The translations under genes and the position numbers were made by a program. The notes below the pieces were generated by a model, which did no database searches, was not told the DNA's origin, and saw only the letters and a program-made list of their open reading frames with translations. From positions 62,865,205 to 62,929,204 of the forward strand of contig CM042012.1 of assembly GCA_023525715.1 (NCBI GenBank): a stretch of 64,000 nucleotides of DNA, given 5' to 3'. Below are positions 9,486 to 22,635 of this stretch, one piece after another (position 1 is the first letter of the stretch; every line of letters begins with the position of its first letter). Origin of the DNA: Cichorium intybus. Lineage: Eukaryota > Streptophyta > Magnoliopsida > Asterales > Asteraceae.

Positions 9486-10320
9486 TGTCTCTTCATTTGA
9501 TAAGGTTTGCGTTGTGTCTTATTGGGTTTGAATTTAAAATTCACTTTATACTTTTATCTTATCTGTTTCTGCAGTTGATGATATGCTAAAGGACCTATAT
9601 TTAAAAATTAATCATTGAGATAATCTTATTTTGCTATCATCTTTGGTCCTTCATTATGATGTTAACTACTCTGGTAACTACTTTAATCTATCAATCAGAC
9701 TTGTTCAGAAACACCAGTAATGATGTATCCTACATACAGGTGGGCATATTATTACCCTGTCATACTACTCCAATCCACAACCCTCAAGTTATGATCCAAG
9801 ATCTAGCGAAATAGATTGTGGTACCCTATAATCCCTAAATCAAATGTACCCTAATAGTGGCAACTATTATTATCCTTACCTAGAAGTATGTAAGTATCGC
9901 AACCATATTTATCCTGGTGGTCCATATGGTTTCAGATCACCTCACCCTCACTACCCAACACCGCCATTCTACACCCATGTATTCTACATTAGTGTGATTA
10001 TAACAAAAACTCCTAAACTTATTATTGCACTACCACTATTATTAATCATATTTTGATTGAAACCAATATTGGTATATTTTCAATGAGAAATCTGATTCCA
10101 AGATGACAATTTGGGGTTGAGACGTAGCCACTCTATTTTTAACTTAATACTGCTTATGCTATTCTTTTCCTTCTTATTTCAGGTTAAAATGGTAAAGATT
10201 ACAGAAAGGTGGATAGTATATATTTTTTGAAAATCTATTTTTACAAGGCAAATAAAAAAGGATTCACATTTCTTTTGATATTGAGAAAGACGTTTCAACC
10301 TATTATTGTCTGATACATAA
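9486..10320. other. Unassigned stretch with a Tyr/Pro-rich open frame
   Basis: Contains a short plus-strand frame at 9844-10056 rich in Tyr, Pro and His (YYYPYLEV, PGGPYGF, HPHYPTPPF). Splice-like signals surround it (TTTCTGCAG near 9570). It could be a leftover exon, but I do not recognise the protein. The rest is AT-rich DNA. Confidence 0.3.
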
Positions 10321-13149
10321 TCTATCTCCTATAATAAAACAAAGCTTAAAATGCACATGTCCTTTCTTATACTTCAACTTTGCCACGTGTCCATTTTTGG
10401 GCGGGGGTCGTCTTTTTTTCTCGCTCATCCTACTACCCTCCATATCGTGTGTCAGTTACCAACTTTGAAACTTCCTCCCAAAATACCTCTAATTTTGTTA
10501 ATGATAATGAGATTCCTTTTTTGAAATCCCTAAATCTCGCCCCTTTCCATATATTAAGGGTTTTACTAATTTGATATCAAGGATCAATTTTTGATAAATC
10601 CCTTATGTCGTCACCACCACTTCTACCCTGACGCTACTCCTCTCAAGATCGGTGATTTGCTACAAACACTTCTCATTCACAGAACCACTCGACGACATGC
10701 TCATCGGCATCTTCATTTTCTTCTTCTTGCTTCTGTTAAGCTTTATTTCTAGGAAATCAATGTGATTCGTAAACTAATGGATTTTTGGAAACGGTTTATG
10801 ATTTTTAATTTGGGTAAATTTGTTTTCTTGAACTTATTTTATTAGAAATTTGATATGTAATATGAAAAGTATTTGGTTCTTTTGCAGGCTTGCAGCAATG
10901 AGCAGTTTGAAGTACTGGAGAATCCTATCCTTTTGTATTGATATTTACTTCAAAGGGCATTAACAGTACGTTGCTGTGGTGAGATAGATCTTGACCGAAG
11001 AAATTTTGGTTTGTTGAGTGGTCTTTTTACCTTTTCTTGACTTCTGATGTTTGTTCACTAAACAAAGAGAACCCATATCTCTTAATCCTTCTTATTTTAG
11101 TTACTTTAGCAATCAATTGGTAGGCATGGTAAAGCTTTTGGATCCCAAACTTAACCCCTTTTAATTTTTTTAGGACTATTTTCACACTTTGTTATTCTTC
11201 ATGATTTTATTTTATAAATTGATCGTAATATAATGGTTCTCAAATTTCATCAACACTCTTTCGATGAGTTGATTGTGACAAAGAGGACAGGTAACGAAAA
11301 TGGTTATCATGGATTTTGGTGTAATGTTAAACTTTTTTTTTGCAAAGACAGGATTGTTTCTTATTGGTTCTACCTCACGTTGGTTGCTTGATAATCTATT
11401 TATTGGCTCTATGATTTTGTACTACAATCGAGGTATCTTACCTATTCCATGTTGATTTCTGATTGCAAGTCAATTTTATGCTTATATTGTATCTTTTTTG
11501 CTTCTAGACAAGTTACTTTCTACTCTATGTGCCGACTTCTCCATATTGTGGTTTTTGCTGTTTTATTTTTCCTATAATGTTCTTTAAATGTCTGAAATCT
11601 GCAGATCGTAGTCAAAGTGCAGCCATGGTTCAATGGTCCTTCAAGATTGAACGCCCTTTCGGTATTGTGCCATTGATCCACATTTCATTTTTTGTGTTGT
11701 TTGTTTATTTCTGCAACATGGGGTTCTTTTGTACTTTTTAAACGTCCTTCAAAAGTTTTTTAGAAGGAATTATAGTCTCCAATTGCAACTAATCTACCTT
11801 TCACCTTAATTAAGTCATTGTTTCAATGTTTATTTTCATGCAACAGGTGGTGCTCTTAATTCACCTAATGACATTAAAGCAAAACAATATTGATATCTTT
11901 GAATTTGATTTGGCCCATTACGTTTAAACCATCAGCTCAAGTTCATCATTTATTAAATGGGTAAATTACAAGTTTTTATACTTTTCTCAACTTGATCATT
12001 TCTGTCTTTATATTATTCTTATGATTATCTAAGGGGTATGATTTAAATTTTATTATTTTAAATTGTTACTTGAATGTATGATTATCTTGGTTTATAATTT
12101 TAGTTTTCTATTCACTTTAATTATTTTAAGATGGTATTATGAATGAAAATAAGAAATTGGGAGCTGGTGAATTCAAATGATTTAGTTGTTGGTTGTCATG
12201 AGCATTAAAAATATATTTACATTATGTATCATCAAGACATATAAAATGTTTCAAATTAATTACAAACTTACTTCTTAACATAATATATATTACCCATATG
12301 CTATTATCTAAACCGAAATGAATTTTTTAATTAAGCACGTCATAAAAATTAACATTATTTTCTTTAATTTGATACCTATTATATTTTTTATTTAATGTTT
12401 AAACATTATTCGCACAATATGTAGAAAACATACACCCTAAAATTAGATTCAGTTTGTCCTTTGTATAATGGAATCTTTTTGAATGTTTGATACGAATTAG
12501 AGTTCAGTTTAACAGTTTGATACAAAGTAGATATTTGATTTCATTAGACATTTGTTCATGTATTTGTTTTAACTTGAAACCGATTGAATGTTGCATAATT
12601 GAAAATTTTAATGCTTGATTTTTTTTTTTTGTAGATGTTAATATGATACATAATCATAAAACTTAATGTCATTTTGTGTGGAATGTGATATGGATCTTGC
12701 AGAGGAGGCAGTCGAGTTGTCAGTATTTTCATAGAATGTGGAGGTTGTTTTTACGGCAGATCACGTCCCACTTTGTAGGCTTTCGGGAACTTTGTTGGAT
12801 ATTAAAAAGTTGTCTAACAAAAAATGATGACAATGCATATTTCAATTTACCATCTTTTTTTCGTTTTTTTATTTCTTAGTTTCTATTTATATACATAGAT
12901 TCGAATTATGTTGTTTATTTTTTATATTTTAAGTTGTCAACCCGTATACTATACTGTAATTTGTATTTTAAGTTTGTTAATAAATAAATATACGTGGAAG
13001 TTTTTATTCTTTAATAATTTTATTTTCTAACGTTGTAGAATTCCATGGTTTCATGTTAATGTTAATTATAGCATGGTTTCATTTTCATGTCGATTTTAGC
13101 ATTTTATTTTTATATTCCAACCCGTGTAGTACACGGGTTATTAACCTAG
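10321..13149 (+). mobile_element. Non-autonomous Helitron, 2.83 kb
   Basis: The 5' end is TCTATCTCCTATAATAAAAC, beginning with the obligatory TC. The 3' end is CTAG (13146-13149), preceded by a 9 bp-stem hairpin (13119-13139). It sits between host A (10320) and T (13150) with no target duplication, as the A^T rule for Helitrons requires. No Rep/helicase coding is visible, so it depends on an autonomous relative. The interior is non-coding with intron-like stretches and a fragment around 12700-12800 that could be captured sequence. The 5' end shares the CCTATAATAAA...GCCACGTGTC pattern with the small Helitron at 25362. Confidence 0.85.
13119..13139 (+). terminator. Helitron 3' terminal hairpin
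   Basis: AACCCGTGT-AGT-ACACGGGTT is a 9 bp perfect stem with a 3 nt loop, ten bases before the terminal CTAG+T. This is the rolling-circle termination signal of Helitrons. Confidence 0.9.
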
Positions 13150-14697
13150 TCTTCAGTTATATAGCACGGCCCGTAAACCTTCCTAGTAAATATATAGAGT
13201 GGTGTAGTTAAATAACCAATCACAAAAAGACACATCAGACTAATCACGACAACCAACAAACTGCTGTGAGTAACGTCCACATATGGTTTGGAGCATTATA
13301 GTATTTTGATGCCAATACCCAGAAAGAGTTTCAATCTCTAACTAATACTCCGGTATATCAATACTAATACTTATTGCAAACTCGAATAAATTCGCTACCA
13401 ACAGGCTCTCGCTATACAATTTTGGTACTCAATACCATGCGTCCATGCCTTTTATCCCACTTTTTAGAAGACTTATGTATTCTTCTTCTTCGTGTAACTA
13501 AACATTAAATGATTTGTTATTATAATTACTCAAATATTTCATAATGTTGGTTTGAAACTTTTTAGGAAATAAACTTTGTTAAAAGTCAAAACATAATTTT
13601 TTATAAAAATTCTGTTTATAATTTTATAAAAATTATGGCTGATCGTCAATAAGTTATTTTAATCATATGAAATCTGTTTGTATAACCATTAAAGATTGCA
13701 AAATGTTTCATGTGGAACAGTATGTAAAATTTTACATGCTTTAAACCATACATGGAAGAATTGCTTGTAGATATGGCGTATAACCATTGGTGGAACTTTG
13801 ACGAAAATTTGTAAATGTAAGGTACGAGGCGCAATCATGTCGTCTGCACACATGGCCCCGATGTTAGTAGAACTTTTTAAAGAATAATTTTTTGGACATT
13901 TTTTGCATTGTTTATCGTACATGAAAAAAGTTATAAGGATGTGACGTATCTTAATATTTGTTTGGTAAGACCGACGAAATGAAAACGTGTATTATGCAAA
14001 AGACATGAGGTAAAATAGGAATAGTTTGTTAGATGTGAGCATTTTGTACTTTGTTCAAATTGAACATTGAATTTCAAATGACAAATTTTGTTACGTAACC
14101 GATTTTTATGCCACGAAATTTTGATGCAAAACATAAGACACATGAATGTAATGTATATAAATAACGGTTAGATAAGACCGACAAAATATTGAAATAGGAA
14201 ACGAAATGAGGTAGAAAATTCTCATTTTGTAATGTGAATACTTTGTTAGAAGATATGAGCATTTGGCTTTACTTTTTCATATATAAAAATTAAAATTATT
14301 ATGATAAATTCATTGCGTAGACTACTAGAAACATAGATGTCGAGGACAGATATTTTCACCGAAAATCAATCACTAAGACTGGTCGGATTTTAAATGACAA
14401 AAATTTGACTGTTTGTTTCTGTAGGACTTTGGATGCGGATTCTGTTGCGATGACTAACAATATAAAACAACTAGGGTTATGTGAGTGCACCGTGAAGATA
14501 AAAAATTTCATAGTTCAAATATAAATAAATATATTTACACCAAATAAAAAAATTGATGTTTAACACTATTATTATCCGAACCATACGATCGATATGAGAG
14601 ATACATCTGGTAGAAGAGTATAAACCGAATAGTTTTAGTAGTTACAACGGTTGAAATCAATTCATACAATAAATTTCAAAATAACATGGTTTACTAA
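13150..14697. other. Unassigned AT-rich stretch with a diverged internal duplication
   Basis: No coding capacity. Segments near 13960-14060 and 14165-14270 resemble each other (AAGACCGACGAAATG / AAGACCGACAAAATA, and later ATGTGAGCATTTTG / ATATGAGCATTTGG), suggesting an old ~205 bp tandem duplication. Nothing else could be assigned. Confidence 0.4.
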
Positions 14698-14765
14698 GGT
14701 AGCGTTTGGTAGATGGACTAGATGGAACAGGACTGGACTGAACAGGACAGGACAGAACTGGACAG
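14698..14765. repeat. PIF/Harbinger left terminal and subterminal repeats
   Basis: The terminal inverted repeat is followed by five or six copies of GGACA/GAACAGGAC within 60 bp. Such short subterminal repeats are plausible binding sites for the transposase or the Myb-like partner. Confidence 0.7.
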
Positions 14766-15036
14766 GACAGGACAAATGATTTATATAGTGTTTGGTAAGA
14801 CTGGAACAGAACAGAACAAGATGATAAAATGACCATATTGCCCTTTTTCAAAAATAATAGAAAAACTTCTTATAACAAACGTAACTACAAAATTAACAAT
14901 TGTAAAAAAAGTTAATTAAAATGCATATATTAAAAAGTAGTCATAATACCAAATAATCAAAATTGCTTCAAAATTAACAAAGTTCCTAACTCAAATGGTT
15001 TCAAACTCCATAACTTCAAATAAAAAATAACGAACT

Positions 15037-15941
15037 TCAATTGCCTTCTTCCAATATAGCCTTCGCAAAAAATGGTTTGCTAGCTGTGTCCAAGCTATTC
15101 CACATCGGTAACAAATTCGCGTTTTTGGCAAACTTTAAATAAACCTGCATGATTTCTAAAGAAGAAAAATACATGGTCTTCAATTCCTCATGTATGGCTT
15201 TTAACTCTGTTAGGTCGTTAGTAGAAGACGTTATAACAGCCTTAGTCATTTTCTGGATATCCTCAGATACAGTAGTGAATCCCTTTTCAATTATCTTTGT
15301 TACTTCTTCAGATGCGGTGAGTTTTCTCTTTTTCTTTTTTGTCGAGTCTTTAGGATTTGGATTGCAGGAAGCTGTGGAGTTTGGAGGATTAGAGTTAGGC
15401 GATGGAAAACATTCTCCTTCTTCATTCGCATCAGCCGCAGATTCAGCCATACTTCCTGTAGCTCGATCCTTACCAAACACATTTGCTAGACGCTCATACG
15501 CAAGGAATGGTTTATTCGCGACATAGTTTTTGTTTGGATGTTTCTAGCAAAACAAACAGAGTGGTTACACATAAGAAGATATAACTAATAGTTAGATATG
15601 AAAAGAATTAATATATAACCACTGACCTTTAAATATTCCTCTAAAATCTCAGGAGAATCAACTATTACACATTTGCGAGCATCATCCCAACCAAATCCAC
15701 TTGTATTCTGCATATCATATGCAGCAGAAAATTTATCCTTTAAACGTTTGATTTTGTTTTGCACGTGCTTGGCCGTTATATTAATCCCGATAATTTTTTC
15801 CCGCAACTTTAGAACAACTTGGTCATAGGTTCCAGGCCGAAAACTTCCGTTATCACCTCTACCACCGATCACGACAATGTCTTGAAGAATGGTAATCAAT
15901 GCATCCTCTTCTTCTTGAGTCCATTGACGCCTATCTGCCAT
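15037..15941 (-). CDS. Myb/SANT-like DNA-binding protein of PIF/Harbinger (ORF1), two exons
   Basis: Exon 1 is 15941-15627 and exon 2 is 15543-15037, joined by a GT-AG intron (GTCAGT...TTGCTAG) without changing frame, giving 273 aa. Residues ~5-90 form a Myb/SANT-like (Myb_DNA-bind_3 type) domain: RRQWTQEEEDALITILQD, W and K/R-rich helices, then the AARKCVIVDSPEILEEYLK-like end. Across the splice the protein reads YLK-KHPNKNYVANKPF and then FGKDRATG, a conserved block of this family. The C-terminal part is acidic, Pro/Asn-rich and Lys-rich with a likely helical tail. In related elements this protein binds subterminal DNA and brings the transposase to the nucleus. It lies downstream of the transposase gene on the same strand. 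Confidence 0.88.
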
Positions 15942-16135
15942 GATTTGTTATCTGCATTTGACATATTATCCATAACAAATGTAAATAGATAAAAAATGGA
16001 AAATTTTATAACAATTCATCCACCAAGTTCGTTACAATTAATAATAAGATACACAAAATTCAAAGTGCCTAACATCCATAACAATTAAACATAACAAACT
16101 TAAAAATAGAAGTTCTAAAATTCGAAAAACATTAA

Positions 16136-17560
16136 CTAAGCTCTAGTCGACATCCAAGATTCAAACATTTCTTGGGCTAAATCATCCCTCCATTGAGTCC
16201 ATTCGTTGCTAGATTCAACAACATCCACCCCTTCGGCCTGATTTGGTTGATCTTCCTCGAGAGGCATATCCTCAGGAGTGATTGGCATGCTTTCCGCTGG
16301 ATCCATATCCATGTGCGTCCTAATAAAATTATGTAGCAACGCACATGCTATGATAATTCGCCCTTGAATTCTTATAGGATAAAATGAGGGACTTCTTAAT
16401 ATAGCCCAACGTCTCTTAAGTAGACCAAAACACCTCTCTATAACATTCCTCGCTTGTGAGTGTTTCATGTTAAAATATTCCTCCTTATTTGTAGGTGCAC
16501 GTGTACCGTCTTCCCATTCCCGTAAATGATACCTAGTACCTCTATATGGTGCTAAAAAACCTTCACCGTTGATATAACCTCCATCAGCCAAATAATAATT
16601 ACCTATAAGAATTAAGGTATTAGGTATGAATACGCAACTATGTGTACATTCAATGTTTAGTAATTAATGTTTTAGCTTACCAAATGGGATGATTAATCCG
16701 TTAGGTCTAGTAATTGCATCCCGCAAAACCCTAGAATCAGTAGCTGAACCTTCCCAACCAGCTAAGACGTAGACAAAGTTCATGTCGTGATTACAAACAC
16801 CTAACACATTGGTTGCTATATTACCTTTTCTTGTTCGGTACCTTGGTTTATCTGACTCAAGTACATTAACTTGAATATAAGTTCCATCAATTGCTCCTAG
16901 ACAACCCTATAAATTAAAAATTAATTCATTGTTAATTAAAAACCTATGTTATTTTGTAATATATAATAATAATGTTATAATAGTTACCTTGAACCATTTC
17001 CATCGGGTGTCCGTACTATCATTTGGAACAGGCGTTGGTTTCACAAACAATATGTCTTGCAAATGCATTAAAGCACCCAATACTCGATGAACATAACGAC
17101 TTATTGTTTCCCCTGACCGATAGAATCTAACTTGAATACTTCTGTTTTTTGTGTGGTGAGCTAATATGTTTAAAAATATAGCTACCTGCTCTTCAATGGA
17201 CACAAAACCATCGTCTAGTAATCCACCACGAGTTTCTAGTAACTGACACAAAACTGCAAATGCATTTCTATCCATACGTAACTCCTTTATACAGTTAATA
17301 TCAGATGCACGTGTGATACGTTGTATGACTGTAGACCTTATCGAATGTGATTCTAATGTACTTTGGCCCAGTTGTCTCCTTTGAGCTTCTTTTTCCTCAC
17401 ATTCAAGTAACCAAACTCTAATTGTAGCTAGACACATTAACAACTTAATGTAGATGTCTAATACTTTAACATATATGAGCAAAAGATTACGATCCATATC
17501 TACAAGTTTAAAAAAAACATGTAAACAAATTAGAAACATATCTAACACACTTGTTACCAT
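16136..17560 (-). CDS. PIF/Harbinger DDE transposase (HARBI1-like), three exons
   Basis: Exons are 17560-16988, 16906-16681 and 16602-16136. Both introns have GT...AG borders and the junctions restore conserved text (KWFK-GCLGAIDGTYI and PFG-GNYYLADGGY). The product is 421 aa, usual for the family. An N-terminal helical/DUF8040-like region occupies about 1-185. The catalytic triad is complete: D198 (GAIDGTYI), D248 (GSATDSRVL) and E322 (RNVIERCFGLLKRRW). A FLAPYRGTRYHL block lies between the second D and the E. The start ATG at 17560 is chosen because the frame is open there; a later Met (MDRN, about 20 residues on) is also possible. It cuts and pastes the element at TWA sites together with the Myb-like partner. 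I see no inactivating mutation. Confidence 0.92.
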
Positions 17561-17739
17561 TAGAAAAAATTACCCCCGCTAAAACTATGACCCACTATTA
17601 CAATAAGATACACAAGTCGGTCAATAGAAAAGCTAATTCCAATTATTCCTTATGGCATTTAGAAGCCGGAACAAATTAATACCATGATAGTTAAATTTAA
17701 TGGTACAGGAACCAAAATTATCACAAATCAAGGACCAAA

Positions 17740-17918
17740 CATGTTGAAACCATTACAGGGGTATAATGGTCAACTTAAAAAAAATTATAGCAAGATAGTT
17801 GAAATCATTACATGTTGAAACCATTACAGGGGTATAATGGTCAACTTAAACAAATTTATAGCAAGATAGTTGAAACCATTACATGTTGAAACCATTGCAG
17901 GGGTATAATGGTCCACAT
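17740..17918. repeat. 71 bp tandem repeat, about 2.5 copies
   Basis: CATGTTGAAACCATT recurs at 17740, 17811 and 17882, followed each time by GCAG/ACAGGGGTATAATGGT. It lies in the region upstream of the transposase gene. Confidence 0.85.
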
Positions 17919-18570
17919 ACATGCACACAGTTACATAGACAGTCACATGTATACACAAAGTATCGTATATGGATATCAAAACTTAAAAGATATATAAACT
18001 AATACGGGGTTAAATGCAAGAAATGTCAGTATACTTAACCTTATAATTAAAACTATACAAAATAATGAAAGTACCAGGTGCAATGATGGTTGTATGATAT
18101 CTTTCAATGCATCTTGGGATTCAACAGTTTGATATTCTTGTTCCTAAGGTAATTACTTTCTGTTCATATATTAATTCTGCAGCAACTTGACGATGAGTTC
18201 TAATTAAACTTATAATTAAAGTTCCAACAAAACTCATTATATGACACAGCAACTTGACGATGAGTTCTAATTAAAGTTATATAAATTAAAATTATATAAG
18301 TTACTAATAAGACTTGAACCAAATGAATAAAGCAGAACACCAATTGTCCACAAGTGACTAATAAGAGTCAATTGATTAATAAAGGAATGAAAAAGGAAAG
18401 ATTACAAGACGAAGACCACTACTCAAACATTGGTGTAGCTAGCCAAGAATGAAAACAACCAATAGCATGATGCCATTCCTCCCACACACGTGACTAAACA
18501 TTATTCTCAAATCTTCCTGCATCGCCCTTTTTTAATTGCTATTAATAAGACATGAGGCGACGAAGCTCAC

Positions 18571-18658
18571 TGTTTGTAGATTTTTATAGAAGCGAGAATT
18601 GTACATTGACTGTTTGCATTCGTAACAGTCAATAGGTTATTATAAAAATCTACAAACA
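18571..18658. repeat. Nested perfect hairpin inside the PIF/Harbinger element
   Basis: The outer arms are 18 bp and perfect (TGTTTGTAGATTTTTATA at 18571-18588, complement at 18641-18658). Inside is a second perfect 10 bp inverted repeat (ATTGACTGTT 18605-18614, complement 18624-18633) with a 9 nt loop. It sits in the upstream non-coding part, ~1 kb from the transposase start. Confidence 0.85.
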
Positions 18659-19123
18659 ATCGTATGGCAAAAAATCATAGAAGCGAGAATCAGACAAACA
18701 TTCGTACCTGATTTGGGTGAGTATCAATGATCGAAAATTGTTGCAGAATACGTATGGCAATAAAGCGAGAATCAATTTCGAGAAGCCTATTTATCCGCGA
18801 TGGCGAGAAGAGAAAGGACGATCCTTCACGATGGACTGTTGCTTATATGAGTTGTTGAAGAAGAAGGAGCCGACTGCCGATAGCTGCGGAATCGTGAATA
18901 CGTGAAACCGGGAAGAAGAAGTCAGAGGGTATATTGGTCAAGCGCAGAAAAAAAAGAGCGTGTTCCATCCGGTTCCACTTCTTTGGGTTGGACTATTATT
19001 TTACTGAGTTGTCCCATTGACCCAGTCAAAATTCAATTTTGTTCTTGTTCCAAGTTTGCCAAACACCCTTTAAAATCTTTAGTGCTGTCCAGTCCCTCCT
19101 AGTTCTTGCCACCAAACGCTCCC

Positions 19124-20274
<1,151 letters not shown>

Positions 20275-20389
20275 TGAAGGTTCAAATGAGAACAATTTCA
20301 ATAATTATTGAAATTCAGAACATGAGAACAAATATAAGCCACACAATTTTATAATAGGCCCTCATCCGCCCCTTCCACCGCAACCACCA

Positions 20390-21895
20390 AACTTCTAAGC
20401 CTCCACTGCCACCCATCTCCATCTTACCCGACTCACTCCCGCTCCACCTCCCCCACCCAGCCTACCCTACCCACCCCCGCCCACCAAAAAAATTATTTTT
20501 TTACCAACCACTCTCGCTCCAACCCACCTACCAGCACCCACCCTACCCTATCCACCCCACGCCACCCTTACCCTACCACACCCTCCCCGCCCACCAAAAA
20601 AATTTTAATTTTTTTTACCACCCAATTTCGCTCCACCCCACCCACTAGCACCCACCCTACCCTCCCACCCCATCCCACACTACCATACCCTACTTCGCCA
20701 ACCAAAAAAAATATACTCCCTCCGTCTCATTTTAATAGTCCACTTTTGATTTTTTAAAGTCTTTTTTTTTTCAACTTTGACCTTAAATATTTTCCTTTTT
20801 GTTGTATAATACTTGATGCAAAATATATAGATGGATTGTGTTTTAAACTTATTTTTGTTGGTATAATTTTTATCAAGTATCATATAGCACAAACAAAAAT
20901 ATTTAAAGTCAAAGTTGGCAAAAAAAGACTTTTAAAAGTCAAAAGTGGACTATTAAACTGGGACGGAGGGAGTACTTTTTTACCATCCACACCCGCTCCA
21001 CCCCACCCACCCTACCCTACCCACCCCACCCCATCCTACCCACCAACCCCGCCCACCAAAAAAATTTTAATTTTTTTACCACCCACTCCCGCTCCACCCC
21101 ACCCTCTAGCACCCACCCTCTAGCAGCCACCCTACCCTACCAACCCCACCCCACCCTCTAGCACCCACCCTACCTTACCAACCCCACACCACCCTACCCT
21201 ACCCCACCCCCCGCCCACCAAACTTTTTTATTTTTTTTCACACTCCCGCTCCACCCCTCCCACCAGCACCCACCCTACTTACCCACCCCACCCCACCCCA
21301 CCGTACACTACCCCGTCCACCAAAAACAATAAATTTTTTAATATTTTTACCACCCACTCTCGCTCCACCCCACCCACCAGCACCCACCCTTCCCTACCCA
21401 CCCCACGTCACCCTACCCTATCCTGCCATCAAAAAATTTTTACTTTTTTTGACCACCCAATCTCGCTCCACCCCACCCACCAGCACCCACCCTACCCTAC
21501 CCACCCTACCCCACCTTACCCACCTACCCCGCCCCACCATAACAAAATTAATTTTTTACCACCAACTCCCGCTCCACCCAACCCACCAGCACCCACCCTA
21601 CCCTACCCACCCCCACCAATTTTTTTTCACTCACTCCCGCTTCACCCCACCTAACCTACCCACCACACCCCCGTACCCTACCCCTACTACCCCCATCCCT
21701 ACCGTACCATCACCCCGCCTACCATATTATTTACCACTCACTCCCTATCCACCCCACCCTAACCCACGCCACCCGACCAACCAGCACCCCACCCTACCTT
21801 ACCCTTACCACCCCACCCCACCCTACCATCACCTCACCCACCAAAAAAAATTTAATTTTTTACCACTCACTCCCGATCCACCCCACTCTACCATT
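20390..21895. repeat. C-rich CCCACC minisatellite array
   Basis: Roughly 100-125 bp degenerate units of the form CACTCCCGCTCCACCCCACC, CACCAGCACCCACCCTACCC, then CCGCCCACCAAAAAAATT and TTTTTTACCAC, repeated about a dozen times. One strand is almost free of G. The array is interrupted by the Stowaway element at 20716-20972. Open frames through it are artefacts of base composition. Confidence 0.9.
20716..20972. mobile_element. Stowaway MITE (Tc1/mariner type), 257 bp
   Basis: The terminal inverted repeat is CTCCCTCCGTCTCA at the left and the reverse complement of GGGACGGAGGGAG at the right. The target duplication is TA (20714-20715 and 20973-20974). The arms are complementary almost throughout (AAAAGTCAAAAGTGGACTATTAA and its counterpart). 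It is inserted in a unit of the CCCACC array, so it is younger than the array. Confidence 0.95.
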
Positions 21896-22432
21896 TACAT
21901 GTGCATATTCACAAGTGAATAATAGACTTTTAATCAGATATGAATAATAAGGTTTAATTATATGTGAATAGTTCAATCATATATGAATAACAATATTTAA
22001 TCGCATGCGATTAAATACATATGATATGAAATTTATTTAAAAATAAAAAATTTGTTATGTACATATTTACATATGAATAACATATGAATAACTTAATTAT
22101 ATGTGAATAACAAGGTTATAATCACATGTGAATAATAGGGTTTAATCACATGTGAATTAAATACATATAATAAGAAAATTTATTTAAACATTAAAAAAAT
22201 CATTATGTACATATTTGCATATAAATAACATGTTTTAATCACATGTGAATATGTGAATAACAAGGTTTAATCACATGTGATTGAATAAAAAACATATCAC
22301 ATGTGAACAAGATTTCAGAATCATATATGATTAAGCGCTTAATAACAAGGTTTAATCACATGTGATTGAACAAAAAAACATATCACATGTGAACAAGATT
22401 TCAGAATCATATATGATTAAACGCTTAATGCT

Positions 22433-22635
22433 ACCTGAACAAGCCTACAGCTCCTTGGACTTCGACATGACAGAGGATAGGGGTGTGAGACTGGTTTTTT
22501 GAGTTTGGTGGCGTATTTTGAGGTCGGAGTGAGTGCAAGGACCACTGGTAGGCGGGATTTGGACAAAAGTTTCTTTCAGCCATTTTGTCGAACATCTTAG
22601 GTGCATAAAGTGTGTCTCCATATGTGATCAACAAT
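22433..22635 (-). repeat. Embedded ~200 bp module, copy 1
   Basis: On the minus strand it carries an open stretch (APKMFDKMAERNFCPNPAYQ, then WSLHSLRPQNTPPNSKNQ). I do not recognise the protein; it may be a captured gene piece. Copy 2 is at 23291-23485 and a truncated copy 3 starts at 23803. Confidence 0.6.

Larger units (their letters stand above)
14698..19123 (-). mobile_element. Complete PIF/Harbinger transposon, 4.4 kb
   Basis: The left end is GGTAGCGTTTGGTAG and the reverse complement of the right end is GGGAGCGTTTGGTGG. The flanking 3 bp target duplication is TAA (14695-14697 and 19124-19126), the hallmark TWA of PIF/Harbinger. Imperfect subterminal homology continues inward (TGTTTGG...GGAACA...GAACA on both sides), and the left end also holds a run of GGACA-type repeats. 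Two genes characteristic of the superfamily lie inside, both on the minus strand: a spliced transposase and a Myb/SANT-like protein. Both frames are open once conventional GT-AG introns are removed, so the element may be autonomous. Confidence 0.95.

Noticed and set aside
9844..10056. C-terminus of a heavy-metal-associated (HIPP-like) protein
   Set aside because: Tyr/Pro-rich text is superficially similar, but no HMA domain or prenylation motif is nearby; left unassigned.
21449..21922. 157-codon Thr/Pro-rich frame
   Set aside because: Translation of the CCCACC array; composition artefact.
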